Assembly (NCBI RefSeq): GCF_030930995.1
Contig: NZ_CP133217.1
Coordinates: 3,214,001-3,278,000, forward strand
Origin: Thiothrix subterranea
Lineage (GTDB): Bacteria > Pseudomonadota > Gammaproteobacteria > Thiotrichales > Thiotrichaceae
Direction of reading: 5' to 3'
DNA: 64,000 bases
The notes below the pieces were generated by a model. That model made no database searches. It was given only the letters and a program-made list of their open reading frames with translations, and was not told where the DNA came from. Below are positions 7,804 through 18,224 of the stretch, one piece after another; position 1 is the first letter of the stretch; each line of letters begins with the position of its first letter. The position numbers were made by a program, and so were the translations under genes.

Positions 7804-10623
7804 TCATAACATCCGCTTCAAAAATTGCCCAGTAAACGACCCTTCCGCCTCCGCCACCTGCTCCGGCGTACCAATCGCAATAATATGCCCCCCACGACTC
7901 CCACCCTCCGGCCCCAAATCCACCACCCAATCCGCCGTCTTGATCACATCCAGATTATGCTCAATCACCACCACCGTATTGCCACCATCACGCAAGCGAT
8001 GCAGCACTTGCAGCAATTGGTCAACGTCGTGGAAATGCAGCCCCGTAGTCGGCTCATCCAAAATATAAATCGTCTTGCCCGTGCCACGTTTGGACAGCTC
8101 TTTCGCCAACTTGACGCGCTGCGCTTCGCCGCCGGAAAGCGTAGTCGCATTTTGCCCCAGCGTGATGTACGACAGCCCCACGTCCATCAGCGTTTGCAGC
8201 TTGGTGTTGATCGACGGCACGGCGGCGAAAAATTCGCAGGCATCTTCCACCGTCATCGCCAGCACTTCGCTGATGTTCTTGCCCTTGTAGCGGATGTCGA
8301 GGGTTTCACGGTTGTAACGCTTGCCTTCGCACACTTCGCAGGTCACGTACACGTCTGGCAAAAAGTGCATTTCGACCTTGATCAAACCGTCGCCGGAACA
8401 CGCTTCGCAGCGTCCGCCTTTGACGTTGAACGAAAACCGTCCGGGCAAATAGCCGCGTGAACGCGCTTCTTGCGTCGCCGCAAACATATCCCGAATCGCG
8501 GTAAACACGCCTGTGTAGGTGGCGGGGTTGGAACGCGGAGTACGCCCAATCGGGCTTTGGTCGATGTCGATAATTTTGTCGATTTGCTCCACGCCCAGCA
8601 CTTCGCGCACTGGGGCAACTTCCACACTGCTGTCGTGCAGATGCCGCGCCAGAAATGGGTATAATGTGCGGTTGATCAGCGTCGATTTGCCCGACCCCGA
8701 CACGCCCGTGATGCAGGTCAGCAGCCCCAGCGGAATTTCCAGCGTCACGTCATTGAGATTATTGCCGGTCGCGCCGATCAGTTTGATGGTGCGTTCGGGG
8801 TTGAACGGGGTGCGTTGGGCGGGCATGGTGATTTTGCGCCGCCCGGACATGAATTGCCCCGTCACCGAATCCGGCGTGGCAAACACTTCTTCCGGTGTGC
8901 CTTGCGCAATAATGTAACCGCCATGCACGCCCGCGCCGGGGCCAATATCCAGCACATGGTCGGCGGAACGGATCGCGTCTTCGTCATGCTCGACCACGAT
9001 CACGGTATTGCCAAGGTCACGCAGGCGGAACAGCGTTTTCAGCAAGCGGGCGTTGTCGCGCTGGTGCAAACCGATGGATGGCTCATCCAGCACGTACATC
9101 ACCCCGACTAGCCCCGCGCCAATCTGCGAGGCAAGACGGATGCGTTGCGCTTCGCCGCCGGAGAGCGTTTCCGCGCTGCGGCTCAGGGTCAGATAATCCA
9201 GCCCGACATTGACCAGAAATTCCAAGCGCAAGGCAATTTCACGCAAAATCTTATCGGCGATTTGCCCCTGTGTTCCCGACAAATTCAGGCTACGGAAAAA
9301 CGCATGGCTTTCGCCAATCGGCAAATGCGTGATCGCAGGCAAATTGCGGCCCGCGATAAACACGTTCCGCGCCTGTTCGTTCAAGCGCGTACCGCCGCAA
9401 TCCGGGCAAGCGCGGCTGGCAAGGTATTTCGCCAACTCTTCGCGCACCGCACTCGAATCGGTTTCGCGGTAACGGCGTTTGAGATTGTTCAATACGCCTT
9501 CAAAGGTGTGCGAACGGGTGTAAGTTTGCCCTTTTTGCCCGACATAGGTGAATTCCACCTCCTCCAAACCGCTGCCGTGCAAGATCAGTTTATGGACAGA
9601 CGCGGGCAATTCATCCCACGGCTGCTCCACGTCAAAGTTGAAATGTTCGGCAAGCGAGGTGAGCATCTGGAAGTAGTAGGCGTTGCGCCGATCCCAGCCG
9701 CGCACCGCACCACCCGCTAGGCTCATCGACGGATTTGCCACCACCCGTTGCGGGTCGAAAAACTGTTCCACGCCCAAACCGTCGCAGGTTTGGCACGCGC
9801 CAGCGGGTGCGTTGAACGAGAACAAGCGCGGTTCGAGTTCGGTCAGCGACCAGCCGCAATGCGGGCAGGCGTAGTTGGCGGAAAAAATCATGTCTTCGCC
9901 GTCACCGTCCATCCACGCCACTGTTGCCAGCCCGTTGGCGAGTTTCAGCGCGGTTTCAAACGATTCGGCGAGGCGCAATTGCATGTCGTCGCGCACTTTG
10001 AAACGGTCAATCACCACTTCGATGGTGTGTTTCTTGCGCAATTCCAGCGTCGGCGGCACGTCCAGTTCGTAGACCACGCCGTTCACCCGCGCCCGCAAAT
10101 AGCCTTGCGCCCGCAACGAATCAAACAGTTGCACATGTTCACCCTTGCGTTCGCGCACCACCGGGGCAAGCAACATCAGCTTGCTGCCTTCGGGCAAACT
10201 CAACACCTGATCGACCATCTGGCTGACGGTTTGCACTTGTAAGTCAACGTGATGCGTCGGGCAACGCGGTACACCCGCCCGCGCATACAGCAGGCGCAGG
10301 TAGTCGTAAATCTCGGTGATCGTGCCGACGGTGGAACGCGGGTTGTGCGAGGTGGTTTTCTGCTCAATGGAAATCGCCGGGGAAAGCCCTTCGATGTGGT
10401 CAATGTCCGGCTTTTCCATCATCGACAAGAACTGGCGGGCATAGGCGGACAGCGACTCGACGTAACGCCGCTGCCCTTCCGCAAAGATCGTGTCGAACGC
10501 CAGCGACGACTTGCCCGAACCCGACAAGCCCGTGATCACGATCAGCTTGTCACGCGGCAGGTCAAGGTCGATGTTTTTCAGGTTATGGGTGCGTGCGCCG
10601 CGAATGCGGATGAATTTTTCCAT
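7804..10623 (-). CDS. uvrA: Excinuclease ABC subunit A
   Basis: At 939 residues this is full length for UvrA, the damage-recognition ATPase of nucleotide excision repair. It has two ABC modules: Walker [21 protein letters not shown] near residue 31 and [15 protein letters not shown] near 640, with ABC signatures [12 protein letters not shown] and [12 protein letters not shown]. Zinc-finger cysteine pairs are CPHC and CQTC in the first half and CEAC and CEVC in the second. The gene is intact and GC-rich. It stands alone upstream of the acylation operon on the same strand, so read-through into that operon is possible. Confidence 0.98.
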   Translation of the reverse strand: MEKFIRIRGARTHNLKNIDLDLPRDKLIVITGLSGSGKSSLAFDTIFAEGQRRYVESLSAYARQFLSMMEKPDIDHIEGLSPAISIEQKTTSHNPRSTVGTITEIYDYLRLLYARAGVPRCPTHHVDLQVQTVSQMVDQVLSLPEGSKLMLLAPVVRERKGEHVQLFDSLRAQGYLRARVNGVVYELDVPPTLELRKKHTIEVVIDRFKVRDDMQLRLAESFETALKLANGLATVAWMDGDGEDMIFSANYACPHCGWSLTELEPRLFSFNAPAGACQTCDGLGVEQFFDPQRVVANPSMSLAGGAVRGWDRRNAYYFQMLTSLAEHFNFDVEQPWDELPASVHKLILHGSGLEEVEFTYVGQKGQTYTRSHTFEGVLNNLKRRYRETDSSAVREELAKYLASRACPDCGGTRLNEQARNVFIAGRNLPAITHLPIGESHAFFRSLNLSGTQGQIADKILREIALRLEFLVNVGLDYLTLSRSAETLSGGEAQRIRLASQIGAGLVGVMYVLDEPSIGLHQRDNARLLKTLFRLRDLGNTVIVVEHDEDAIRSADHVLDIGPGAGVHGGYIIAQGTPEEVFATPDSVTGQFMSGRRKITMPAQRTPFNPERTIKLIGATGNNLNDVTLEIPLGLLTCITGVSGSGKSTLINRTLYPFLARHLHDSSVEVAPVREVLGVEQIDKIIDIDQSPIGRTPRSNPATYTGVFTAIRDMFAATQEARSRGYLPGRFSFNVKGGRCEACSGDGLIKVEMHFLPDVYVTCEVCEGKRYNRETLDIRYKGKNISEVLAMTVEDACEFFAAVPSINTKLQTLMDVGLSYITLGQNATTLSGGEAQRVKLAKELSKRGTGKTIYILDEPTTGLHFHDVDQLLQVLHRLRDGGNTVVVIEHNLDVIKTADWVVDLGPEGGSRGGHIIAIGTPEQVAEAEGSFTGQFLKRML

Positions 10624-10706
10624 GAATGCAAGCTCGTGCCGAACAAAAAGCGAAGTTTAGCAGGTTTTGGCAGAAAGGGAGATTTCCCTACTAATGGCAA
10701 ACAGGT

Positions 10707-10913
10707 TTACAAACGGTTTTCGCGTACAGTGCCGGATAAGCTGGTTTTCAGGTTGGATAATGCTTGCCGTGCATGTGCAGCTCCGTTGCCTCGTCGGTTT
10801 GTTACGGTCTTTTTGGCTTTTTTCAATGCCATCAACATGGGTTGCAAGGCCAACAGTTCCCTGACATCCAGCAGAGCAACCTCTTGCAACACTTGGCTTC
10901 TCAGTGCGTTCAT
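10707..10913 (-). CDS. Small basic hypothetical protein
   Basis: A 68-residue ORF. The N-terminal half is predicted helical (LRSQVLQEVALLDVRELLAL) and the C-terminal half is rich in lysine, arginine and asparagine (KKAKKTVTNRRGNGAAHARQ). I do not recognise the family. It sits between uvrA and a broken toxin-antitoxin remnant and could itself be a toxin-antitoxin leftover. Coding support is only its open frame and plausible composition. Confidence 0.4.
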   Translation of the reverse strand: MNALRSQVLQEVALLDVRELLALQPMLMALKKAKKTVTNRRGNGAAHARQALSNLKTSLSGTVRENRL

Positions 10914-10990
10914 ATTTCACCGTCCAGTCAATCGAGGTAAGCATAAAAAACACGAAGTTTAGCAGGTTTTGTTTGGTATTCGTTGCTCGC

Positions 10991-11194
10991 TTAACCCATT
11001 GCCGATTGAATCAAAGAAATATCTTTGCGTAACAATTCGTTAACCAATTGTTGTACGTCAATACCTTTGGCTTTGGCGCGTTCCACAAACTATGTTTCTA
11101 CATCCTGATCTAAATAGACGGGGATGTTGAGATGGGTATCAGGGTGGAAAAATTGACCCCGCACTCCTTTGGAAAAATCGTATTCGTCTTTCAT
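10991..11194 (-). pseudogene. Antitoxin-like gene with in-frame stop
   Basis: Reads MKDEYDFSKGVRGQFFHPD..., then LNIPVYLDQDVET, an in-frame TAG at 11090-11092, and continues FVERAKAKGIDVQQLVNELL to a stop at 10991. The sequence resembles short ribbon-helix-helix antitoxins paired with RelE/BrnT-type toxins. The start ATG overlaps the stop of a BrnT-like remnant (ATGA), so the order toxin-then-antitoxin is kept. The internal stop makes a functional antitoxin unlikely. Confidence 0.7.
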
Positions 11195-11244
11195 CCTAAA
11201 TCCTCATACTGTCGTTGTTCATGGCGTGTAGCAGGTCTAGCAGA
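11191..11244 (-). pseudogene. BrnT-like toxin, C-terminal remnant
   Basis: Only the last 17 codons remain, reading SARPATRHEQRQYEDLG then TGA. This matches the C-terminus of BrnT toxins; the complete BrnT at 51034-51330 ends SARKATKQEQRYYED. The rest of the toxin has been replaced by the solute-binding-protein fragment whose stop lies at 11247. Confidence 0.6.
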
Positions 11245-11246
11245 AG

Positions 11247-12159
11247 TCACTGACAATTATTTTCTGCGAGATGTTCCCTTAAAATCTCATCTATATTTGG
11301 ATTCAGAGTGTTAGTAAATTTAACATTTTCCCATTGTTTATGACCTGTAGTTCGTATTTCATCTATACCTCCATTCTTCAAAATCTTAGAAATTATTCTT
11401 ATATCTTCGCAACGTTTTTTATAACAATCATCTCTTTCTTTATCACCAATTTTTTTGGAGAAATCATAAGCAACTAACAAAGCTTTTACCTTTAAAGTTT
11501 CTACTTTTCCACCTCCCTCTAAAAAAGAATAATCACTTGCAGTTATTGTATCCGGCTTATAATATTTTGATACTAAATCTTTATCGTCTATCTTAACAAG
11601 ATGAACTCCATCATCTGATTTAAAGTAATTTGCATTTTTTTCTACAAAAGGTATAGGTTTTCCTGAAACATAAAAGAATGCATCAGCGTCTCCTTTAACA
11701 AGAGAAGCGATGTTATATCTCATACTAATATTAGGTTCAAGATAGTCGGGTTTTACTGGATTATCAGGATTTGATTTATTGAAACTATCTATAATATTTC
11801 TAGCAGTAATATTTGTTCCGCTGCCCGGCGAGCCTATGATGACTTTCTTACTATCAAGATCATCTATCGAGTTAATACCACTATTTTTCCTCGCAAAAAA
11901 ATGTACGGTTTCATCATGGAGATATGTTATTAGGCTTATCTTTTTTAATGTATTTTTTAATTCCTTATCTTTTCCATTAATGATATATTCAATTACATCT
12001 ACCTGCATCATCCCTAAAGCAGCATTACTTCTTGACTTCAGTCTTTTCAATGTATCTATGGAACCATTAGATGCAATATAAGGGTTAATAAATATATCAT
12101 GTTCTTCCATATAATCTGCCATATCTTTACCAATTTGATAATATGTACCCCTGAAAGGT
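11247..12159 (-). pseudogene. TAXI-type TRAP transporter solute-binding protein, 5' end lost to IS
   Basis: The frame runs from the IS boundary at 12159 and reads GTYYQIGKDMADYMEEHD, the first strand-helix of TAXI-family periplasmic proteins, followed by DDLDSKKVIIGSPGSGTNIT, the family's ligand-binding segment. The signal peptide and roughly the first 30-40 residues are missing because IS copy C begins there. The gene is much richer in AT than its neighbours, which suggests separate origin. A start at the internal ATG (12122) would give 291 residues without a signal peptide. No TRAP membrane component is visible nearby. Confidence 0.78.
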
Positions 12160-12977
12160 CATACGCGCCAACTTAAGCCCCTATCCCCTTGATTAAACAC
12201 GGCTCAACGCCATTTCTCGGCATTGGTTCAACAGAGCAAAAATGGGGCTGGGTAAACATTGCAACGTCCGCTTTCTGGGGCGTTCGCTCAAACTCTTGAT
12301 ATTGTCATCCGCAAAGCGTGCATCGACAGGAAAACAGGCTTTGATGCCTGCTTTGAGGTCGTCCGCGACGGTTTTCCACAGTCGCCAATCAGTGAGTTGG
12401 CGAGGATTGTCGAGTTTGCGTTTGGCATCGGCAAAGCGACTTTGCGTCATCTTTTCCAGCACGGCGGCGTACAATAATTTGCCGTGTAGATACAGATCAG
12501 CCAGTTTTGAGCCTTTGTGCGCTCGTAGTTCATCGACATTCAGCAAACTTTTGAGGCGTTTGATCACCAATTCAACCTGCCAGCGGACACGATAGAGTGC
12601 AGATGCGGTGGTGGTACACAGCACTTCAGGCGGTAATGACGTGAAAATCAGTACCCATTCGCTCAGGCAAAGGGCTTCCGTGCTGGGGTTGCGTCCCTTG
12701 TCTTTGGCGCGTTGTTTGGCTTTGCGCCGGGCTTCAGCAGCCTTTTCTTCGGGTAAGGGGATGGCATGAAGGTAGCCCTGGATGCGTTTGTTGCCATGAC
12801 ATAACCAAACCGGCACACAACTGGGGCGTTTACCCAGCTTACGTAAGCGCGTGTACCAGTCGATTTTGACTAGGTGTCCGGTATCATCCCCTTCGCCATT
12901 CTCATACAGGTTCATGCTATGGGCGTTGTAGCGTAATACCACGTCACCGCCCCGGTCGATGAAGGGGACAAGTGTTT

Positions 12978-13830
12978 CAGCAATTCTCATTTTGCCCCTC
13001 ACCCAATAAAATGGCGTAAACTAGACCTATCCCATTGAGATCTGTTCCGGGAGGTGAAGTCAATGAGCTACCCAACCGTTACTGCTGCTGCGCTAACCGC
13101 ACCGCTCACGTTTGCGGGTATCGTGGAGCAATTGCGCGATACATTCCGCGCCTTCCCCGACTGCCGCAAACCCGGCAATAATACCCGCTATACCTTGGAG
13201 GATGCGGGTTTGAGTGCCTTTTCGGTGTTTTTCATGCAGTGTGCGTCCTTTCTGGAATACCAGCGGCGCATGGTGGAGAACCAAGAGCGGAGTAATGCAC
13301 AGACGTTGTTCGGTGTTCATGCCATTCCTGCGACAATCAAATTCGCCATTTGCTGGATAGCGTGCCGCCGGCAGCCGTTGCGCCTGCTTACCGTTATCTT
13401 TTCAATGGGTTGCAACAGAATGGTTATTTGGATACGTGGCGGGTGCATGACTACGGTTATTTGTTGGCACTGGATGGGACACAGCATTTTTCGTCATCCC
13501 ACATCCATTGTGAGCAGTGTTTGACGAAGACGCATCACAACGGGACAGTCACCTACTCACACCAAGTGCTGACCCCGGTTTTAACCGCACCCGATAAACC
13601 GCAGGTGATCCCGTTACCGCCAGAGTTCATCAGCCGCCAAGATGGGCAAACCAAGCAAGATTGTGAAATCAACGCCGCTAAACGCTGGCTGGCTCAGTGG
13701 GGCGCGGATTACATCCCGCTGGGCATCACGTTTCTGGGGATGATTTGTATTGTCACCAGCCCTTTTGCCAAGCCGTCCTGGACGCTGGCGCACAGTTCAT
13801 TTTCAACTGCAAACCCACTTCCCACACGAC
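12978..13830 (+). mobile_element. Second IS (ISNCY-like DDE element), 3'-truncated copy
   Basis: Starts with CAGCAATTCTCATTTTGCCC immediately after the 10-bp duplication ACAAGTGTTT (12968-12977). It is near-identical to the outer part of the complete inverted copy at 13831-15295 but stops at CCCACACGAC where that copy begins. It has therefore lost its 3' half. Confidence 0.85.
13054..13830 (+). pseudogene. Transposase fragment of the truncated second IS
   Basis: The first frame (from 13054) reads MSYPTVTAAALTAP and NQERSNAQTLFGVHAIP. The homologous sequence then moves to another frame at about 13330 (DNQIRHLLDSVPPAAVAPAY) and continues to LALDGTQHFSS, with the first catalytic aspartate, and LGITFLG before being cut by the inverted copy. 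The shift after HAIP is identical in both copies. Confidence 0.8.
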
Positions 13831-15295
13831 CAGCAATTCTCATTTTACCACCCACTGCTCAATCTCATCCGCATGATGCCGCCGCTCTAAGCCGACGAGC
13901 ATAAAATCCAGCAGAGCCGTCCAACTTTTGAAGCACAAAAAGGTCGTGAGCGTATTGATGTCATCGAACAAACGTTCGCGTGACCCCACTTTCTGAAGTA
14001 AAGTTCGGAAACGCTCATCCATCAAGTCAATCACGGTATGGACGAGATAAGCCAATAACACTAATGCGGCCAACAAGTTGGCGAAGGTGTTGCTGCCCAT
14101 GCCCGAAGTTGTGTTCAAAGTGGTAGCCTTTGGTTTTCAGGGTATTGTTGTTTTCGTTCTCAATCTTCCAGCGACACCTCCCAGCCTTCACAAGATCGAC
14201 GACCTTGCCGGTGGTGATAGGGTGAGAGGTGGCGAAATCGTTATGGTATAAGCAATTACCATCATCACGCACACTCGTGAGGCTGAACCAGTTGACACGC
14301 AGGGCATCGTCCCCATCACGTAAGGGCATCTGCGTCGCAAAACGGTAGGTATCCGTGACAGAATGCTTTCCCATCCGCCGCTGTACAAGATGGGTACGTA
14401 TCGCGCCGATTTTCTCTAGCCCTTCCAACTCTTCATATAAGGTCGTGTGGGAAGTGGGTTTGCAGTTGAAAATGAACTGTGCGCCAGCGTCCAGGACGGC
14501 TTGGCAAAAGGGCTGGTGACAATACAAATCATCCCCCAGAAACGTGATGCCCAGCGGGATGTAATCCGCGCCCCACTGAGCCAGCCAGCGTTTAGCGGCG
14601 TTGATTTCACAATCTTGCTTGGTTTGCCCATCTTGGCGGCTGATGAACTCTGGCGGTAACGGGATCACCTGCGGTTTATCGGGTGCGGTTAAAACCGGGG
14701 TCAGCACTTGGTGTGAGTAGGTGACTGTCCCGTTGTGATGCGTCTTCGTCAAACACTGCTCACAATGGATGTGGGATGACGAAAAATGCTGTGTCCCATC
14801 CAGTGCCAACAAATAACCGTAGTCATGCACCCGCCACGTATCCAAATAACCATTCTGTTGCAACCCATTGAAAAGATAACGGTAAGCAGGCGCAACGGCT
14901 GCCGGCGGCACGCTATCCAGCAAATGGCGAATTTGATTGTCGCAGGAATGGCATGAACACCGAACAACGTCTGTGCATTACTCCGCTCTTGGTTCTCCAC
15001 CATGCGCCGCTGGTATTCCAGAAAGGACGCACACTGCATGAAAAACACCGAAAAGGCACTCAAACCCGCATCCTCCAAGGTATAGCGGGTATTATTGCCG
15101 GGTTTGCGGCAGTCGGGGAAGGCGCGGAATGTATCGCGCAATTGCTCCACGATACCCGCAAACGTGAGCGGTGCGGTTAGCGCAGCAGCAGTAACGGTTG
15201 GGTAGCTCATTGACTTCACCTCCCGGAACAGATCTCAATGGGATAGGTCTAGTTTACGCCATTTTATTGGGTGAGGGGCAAAATGAGAATTGCTG
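13831..15295 (-). mobile_element. Second IS (ISNCY-like DDE element), complete inverted copy
   Basis: About 1,465 bp with related ends: CAGCAATTCTCATTTTACCA at 13831 and, on the other strand, CAGCAATTCTCATTTTGCCC from 15295. The 10-bp duplication ACAAGTGTTT follows at 15296-15305, shared with the truncated copy's outer end, so the one-and-a-half-copy unit is a single insertion into IS copy C. Confidence 0.86.
13840..15219 (-). pseudogene. Transposase of the second IS, split over three frames
   Basis: Frame 1 (15219 to about 14943) holds the N-terminus. Frame 2 (to 14027) holds LALDGTQHFSS, FLGDDLYCHQPFCQ and CRWKIENENNNTLKTKGYHF, the D, D and E catalytic blocks of a DDE enzyme. Frame 3 (from about 14085 to 13840) holds the C-terminus NLLAALVLLAYLVHTVIDLM. 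Two shifts, after HAIP and after FGHGQQHL, would both have to be bypassed, so this copy is probably inactive. The family assignment (IS4-like/ISNCY) is from motif style only. Confidence 0.78.
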
Positions 15296-15926
15296 ACAAG
15301 TGTTTTGGGTTGGTTGTAACCCCGGTCAATTAGCACCACATCACCCGCTGCCAGCGTGTAATGGTCGAGGTTTTCGCCTTCTTTATCGGTGGTGACTTCC
15401 ACTTGATGCAGGCTGAGGTTGATCAAATCAATGGCGATATGCAGGCGGTACGTCGTGGCAGTGGCTCCCGGTTCTTGCACGGTCGAGCCATCAATGACGA
15501 TGAAACGCAGTTTGCCGCTATCGACAACCTCGCTTAGCCCAAATACGCCTGCCAGCAGGGATTTTACCCACGGAACACAAGCCTCCAGTCTTTTTTTACG
15601 GCTGTGTCACTGAGGTAGCCCTGCCTCTGGGCAACCTCCCCGGCGCAACTGCGTAGCGACAAGTCCAAACCGCAGTAAGCCAGCACTAACTGGAGCAATT
15701 GCAGCGGGCTTTTGATCTTGCGGGGACGGGCGAAGGCTTTGAAGGCATACGCTTGTTCGTGATAATCGGCTGGCAGCACTTGCAGGAATTGAGCAAAACG
15801 GGTATCTAATAATGGTGGCAACTTCATGGGAACTTTCACTTTGGTCGGTAAAAGCATCTGTGTGGGGTTGCCACATCTTGTTTGCAAGAGGAAACAAGGG
15901 GTTAGGGGCTTAAGTTGGCGCGTATG

Positions 15927-16192
15927 GCGTCCACCCCCTGCTGGAACGCCACGGCTGGCGTTACGTCAACGCCAATGTCTGGAACAAAGGCAAAGCCCAC
16001 ATCGCGGGCAACGTCAACACCGCCAAAATCCGCCGCTTCCCCGTCGTCACCGAAATGTGCGTCCAATACGTGTTTGAAGCACGGCTCGACAACCTCAGCT
16101 TGCAGCAATGGCTCTACCGCGAATGGAAACGCACCGGATTGACCCTGCGCCAAGCCAACACCGCCTGCGAAGTCAAGGACGTAGCCACCCGC
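15927..16192 (+). pseudogene. DNA methyltransferase, internal fragment (5' end lost at IS copy C)
   Basis: Open frame directly from the IS end: GVHPLLERHGWRYVNANVWN, then RRFPVVTEMCVQYVFEA and CEVKDVATR. It continues after the ISKra4 element at 17598 as EYLDQGHLWYPPPP once one 9-bp duplication is removed. The N-terminal region, where the catalytic (D/S)PPY motif of amino-methyltransferases would be expected, is missing. Confidence 0.8.
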
Positions 16193-16222
16193 GGGTGTGA
16201 CCGGAAGTGATGCCCGGACACA

Positions 16223-17299
16223 TTAAGCAGCCTTGCAGGCGGAGAAGTTCTGCCAATACTCATTCCATCCGCCATTCAGGCGAGTCACCCGAAGGGCGAG
16301 CATGGGATCGACATTCTCGGCTGCCCACCAAGCTCCCGGCTTTTTCAGGCGTGCTTGTACGACAAAGCGGTGGGCACTTTCAATTTCGCCGGAGCCGATC
16401 GGGCGTCCCAGTCGGATAGCCCCGGCATAATCCACCTGCTCGCGTCGGTTATTGAGATAGCGGTAAGCTTTCCTGACGGGAGCTTGCGCATCCGCTGTGG
16501 CGGGGGCTTCCAGATGCGGCAACAGGGCTTCCAGTACCTTGGCAGAACGGTTGGCTTTCAATTCCGCTTGCCGCTGCTCTAGCCATGCGTCGGTGTCAGA
16601 GGAGCAGGAGGGGGCAGCTTCCGCTAGGTATTCGCTCAGATGGTAAAAATCCACCAGATAAGCACCCTGACTGCCAAAACAGTGTTCTATCTGGTCGGCA
16701 ATCCAGACTGCCCCGTCGCCCACGCCATGAATGTCCGTTGCCCGTCCAAAGCCTGCCAGACAGGCACAATGGTGCAGGTGTTGTCCGGCCTGTTCCGTGC
16801 CGCCGCTAAAGGTTCCGCCATAAAAGCGGCGGGTGCTCCCCAGTTCGCGGGCAATGCACAGCTTTAATTCTTGCCAGTTCAGGGTTTTACCTTTGCGGCG
16901 GTCAGCCGCTTCCGGGGCGCTCGTGACAATGGGAACCATGCCGCCGTCCATTTCCACCAGCACACAGGCTTTTCCCAGACTTTCAGGCCGGGCTGTTTCC
17001 AGTACCGTATTGTCCAGCATCAGACGTCCATGACGTTCCGTCGTCTGTCGGATCGTTTCCGGGGGCAAGCTGATGCCATAATGTTCCTGAAGTTTTTCAC
17101 TCACCTGCCGGAAAGGATGATCCGCCCCAAAATCCGTGACCACCCGTTGCAGCGGCGCGGATACCCCCCGGCAACGCACCGCCGCACTGGCGGAAAAAGG
17201 CCGTTGCAGGCACGAACCTTGGCGAAACAACCGTTCGTTTACTTCAATCTGTCCGTAGGTACTGTGCCAGTAGAGTTTTTTTGACCCATAGGACGCCAA
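16223..17299 (-). CDS. ISKra4-family transposase, catalytic frame (orfB)
   Basis: A 358-residue frame, starting YGSKKLYWHSTYGQIEVNER and containing VLVEMDGGMVPIV (first acidic residue), HGVGDGAVWIADQIE (second) and RPIGSGEIESAHRFVVQARL (glutamate), the pattern of ISKra4 enzymes. It overlaps orfA by 61 bp. A seven-A run at about 17277-17283 gives a plausible -1 slip: orfA reads GQKNS and the slipped frame reads SKKLYW. The fusion would be about 440 residues. The element appears intact and may be active. Confidence 0.88.
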   Translation of the reverse strand: MASYGSKKLYWHSTYGQIEVNERLFRQGSCLQRPFSASAAVRCRGVSAPLQRVVTDFGADHPFRQVSEKLQEHYGISLPPETIRQTTERHGRLMLDNTVLETARPESLGKACVLVEMDGGMVPIVTSAPEAADRRKGKTLNWQELKLCIARELGSTRRFYGGTFSGGTEQAGQHLHHCACLAGFGRATDIHGVGDGAVWIADQIEHCFGSQGAYLVDFYHLSEYLAEAAPSCSSDTDAWLEQRQAELKANRSAKVLEALLPHLEAPATADAQAPVRKAYRYLNNRREQVDYAGAIRLGRPIGSGEIESAHRFVVQARLKKPGAWWAAENVDPMLALRVTRLNGGWNEYWQNFSACKAA

Positions 17300-17532
17300 C
17301 CCGCTGTCTGTTGCCCTTGATCGGCGGCCGCTTCTTCATGCCGTTCTGCCCAGCCGGACAGCGCATCGTGTCCCAGTTGGCGCAGGGTTTCGATTATCTG
17401 CCGTTCTGCTTCATCGGCGCGTTTCAAGTCATCACTGCTGGATTCCATAATCGTTAGGATCGATTCAATCCGTTCCTGAAGCGCGGGATGACGGGCAAGG
17501 CGTTGGGCGAGCTGCGTTGACTTGTCTAACAT
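17239..17532 (-). CDS. ISKra4-family orfA (N-terminal frame)
   Basis: A 97-residue frame, MLDKSTQLAQRLARHPALQE, then a helical segment rich in acidic residues (ADEAERQIIETLRQLGHDAL). It ends in the overlap with orfB after the A7 run. It probably forms the N-terminus of the frameshifted transposase and has no separate known role. Confidence 0.8.
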   Translation of the reverse strand: MLDKSTQLAQRLARHPALQERIESILTIMESSSDDLKRADEAERQIIETLRQLGHDALSGWAERHEEAAADQGQQTAGWRPMGQKNSTGTVPTDRLK

Positions 17533-17597
17533 GGGGGGACTCCGTTAATGGAAATATTTACCGGATATTAGACCATGCATCACTTTCGGTCACACCC

Positions 17598-18206
17598 GCC
17601 ACCCGCGAATACCTCGACCAAGGCCACCTCTGGTATCCGCCACCGCCGGAAACCTTCGCCAAAATGGCCACTTACGCCAACCAGCACGGCAACCCGGCAG
17701 GCCGCCCCTACTTCTCCCGCGACGGCATACGCCCGATGACCGCCGACGAATGGGCAAGCCAACGCAGCAAACTCCACTGCCCAATGGGTTTCACCAACGT
17801 CTGGGAACGCAATCCCCTCAAAGGCGCAGAACGCATCCGCGTCCCCGAAATCAGTGGCAAAGCCGCCCACCTCAACCAAAAACCGTTGGACTTGATGGGC
17901 ATGATCATTGAAGCCGCCAGCGACGCAGGCGACGTAGTGTGGGAACCGTTCGGTGGGTTGTTTTCAGCATCATTGGCAGCGAAACGCGCCGGACGCAGAG
18001 CGTTTGCCGGGGAACTCGACCCGACTTATTTCCAGCTTGGTCTGGAACGCTTCATGCCGCGCCAGCCAGAAAAGACTGCTGCAAGAAAACGCAAAAAACA
18101 TTCTTGGGCAGACACACCCGGCTTCGGTATGTGGGCAGACCGTGAAGAAATGGCAGACCCAGCAGCGTATGTGCGCAACATCAGGAAACCGCGTTATACC
18201 CTGTGA
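17598..18206 (+). pseudogene. DNA methyltransferase (N6/N4-amino type), C-terminal fragment
   Basis: Continues the frame from 16192. AAHLNQKPLDLMGMIIEAAS and GDVVWEPFGGLFSASLAAKR form the NQKP segment and the FxGxx AdoMet-binding motif of PF01555-type methyltransferases, followed by AFAGELDPTYFQLGLERF. It would have been part of a restriction-modification or orphan methylation system. With the 5' end missing and an IS in the middle it is dead. Confidence 0.86.
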
Positions 18207-18224
18207 AATAAACCTGAAGTTGCT

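Larger units (their letters stand above)
12193..15887 (-). pseudogene. IS4-family transposase of copy C, disrupted
   Basis: The N-terminal frame runs from about 15887 down to the A7 run near 15595, the middle to KTLV at about 15306, and the C-terminal part from 12977 to 12193, with the nested IS between. The pieces keep the IS4 Y-R-E-K signature region. The 5' end differs from the other copies (around 15857-15875), so the usual MATPC start is absent. It cannot make a complete transposase. Confidence 0.85.
12160..15926 (-). mobile_element. IS4-family insertion sequence, copy C, interrupted by nested IS
   Basis: Both terminal repeats are present (CATACGCGCC at 12160 and GGCGCGTATG ending at 15926), but a second IS complex occupies 12978-15295. 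Removing it and one 10-bp duplication leaves an element of about 1,439 bp. Unlike the other copies it has no flanking target duplication: GAAAGGT on the left, GCGTCCACC on the right. It joins two truncated genes, so a deletion or recombination happened at this element. Confidence 0.88.
16193..17597 (-). mobile_element. ISKra4-family insertion sequence
   Basis: A 1,405-bp element with near-perfect terminal inverted repeats (GGGTGTGACCGGAAGTGATG on the left, GGGTGTGACCGAAAGTGATG from the right) and a 9-bp target duplication GCCACCCGC at 16184-16192 and 17598-17606. It carries two overlapping ORFs on the minus strand and lies inside the methyltransferase gene. Confidence 0.93.

Noticed and set aside
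9145-9720. Long plus-strand ORFs across uvrA (for example 9145-9720 and 10249-10962)
   Set aside because: They are antisense frames of a GC-rich gene, with typical shadow composition (Arg/His/Gln rich) and no initiation signals.
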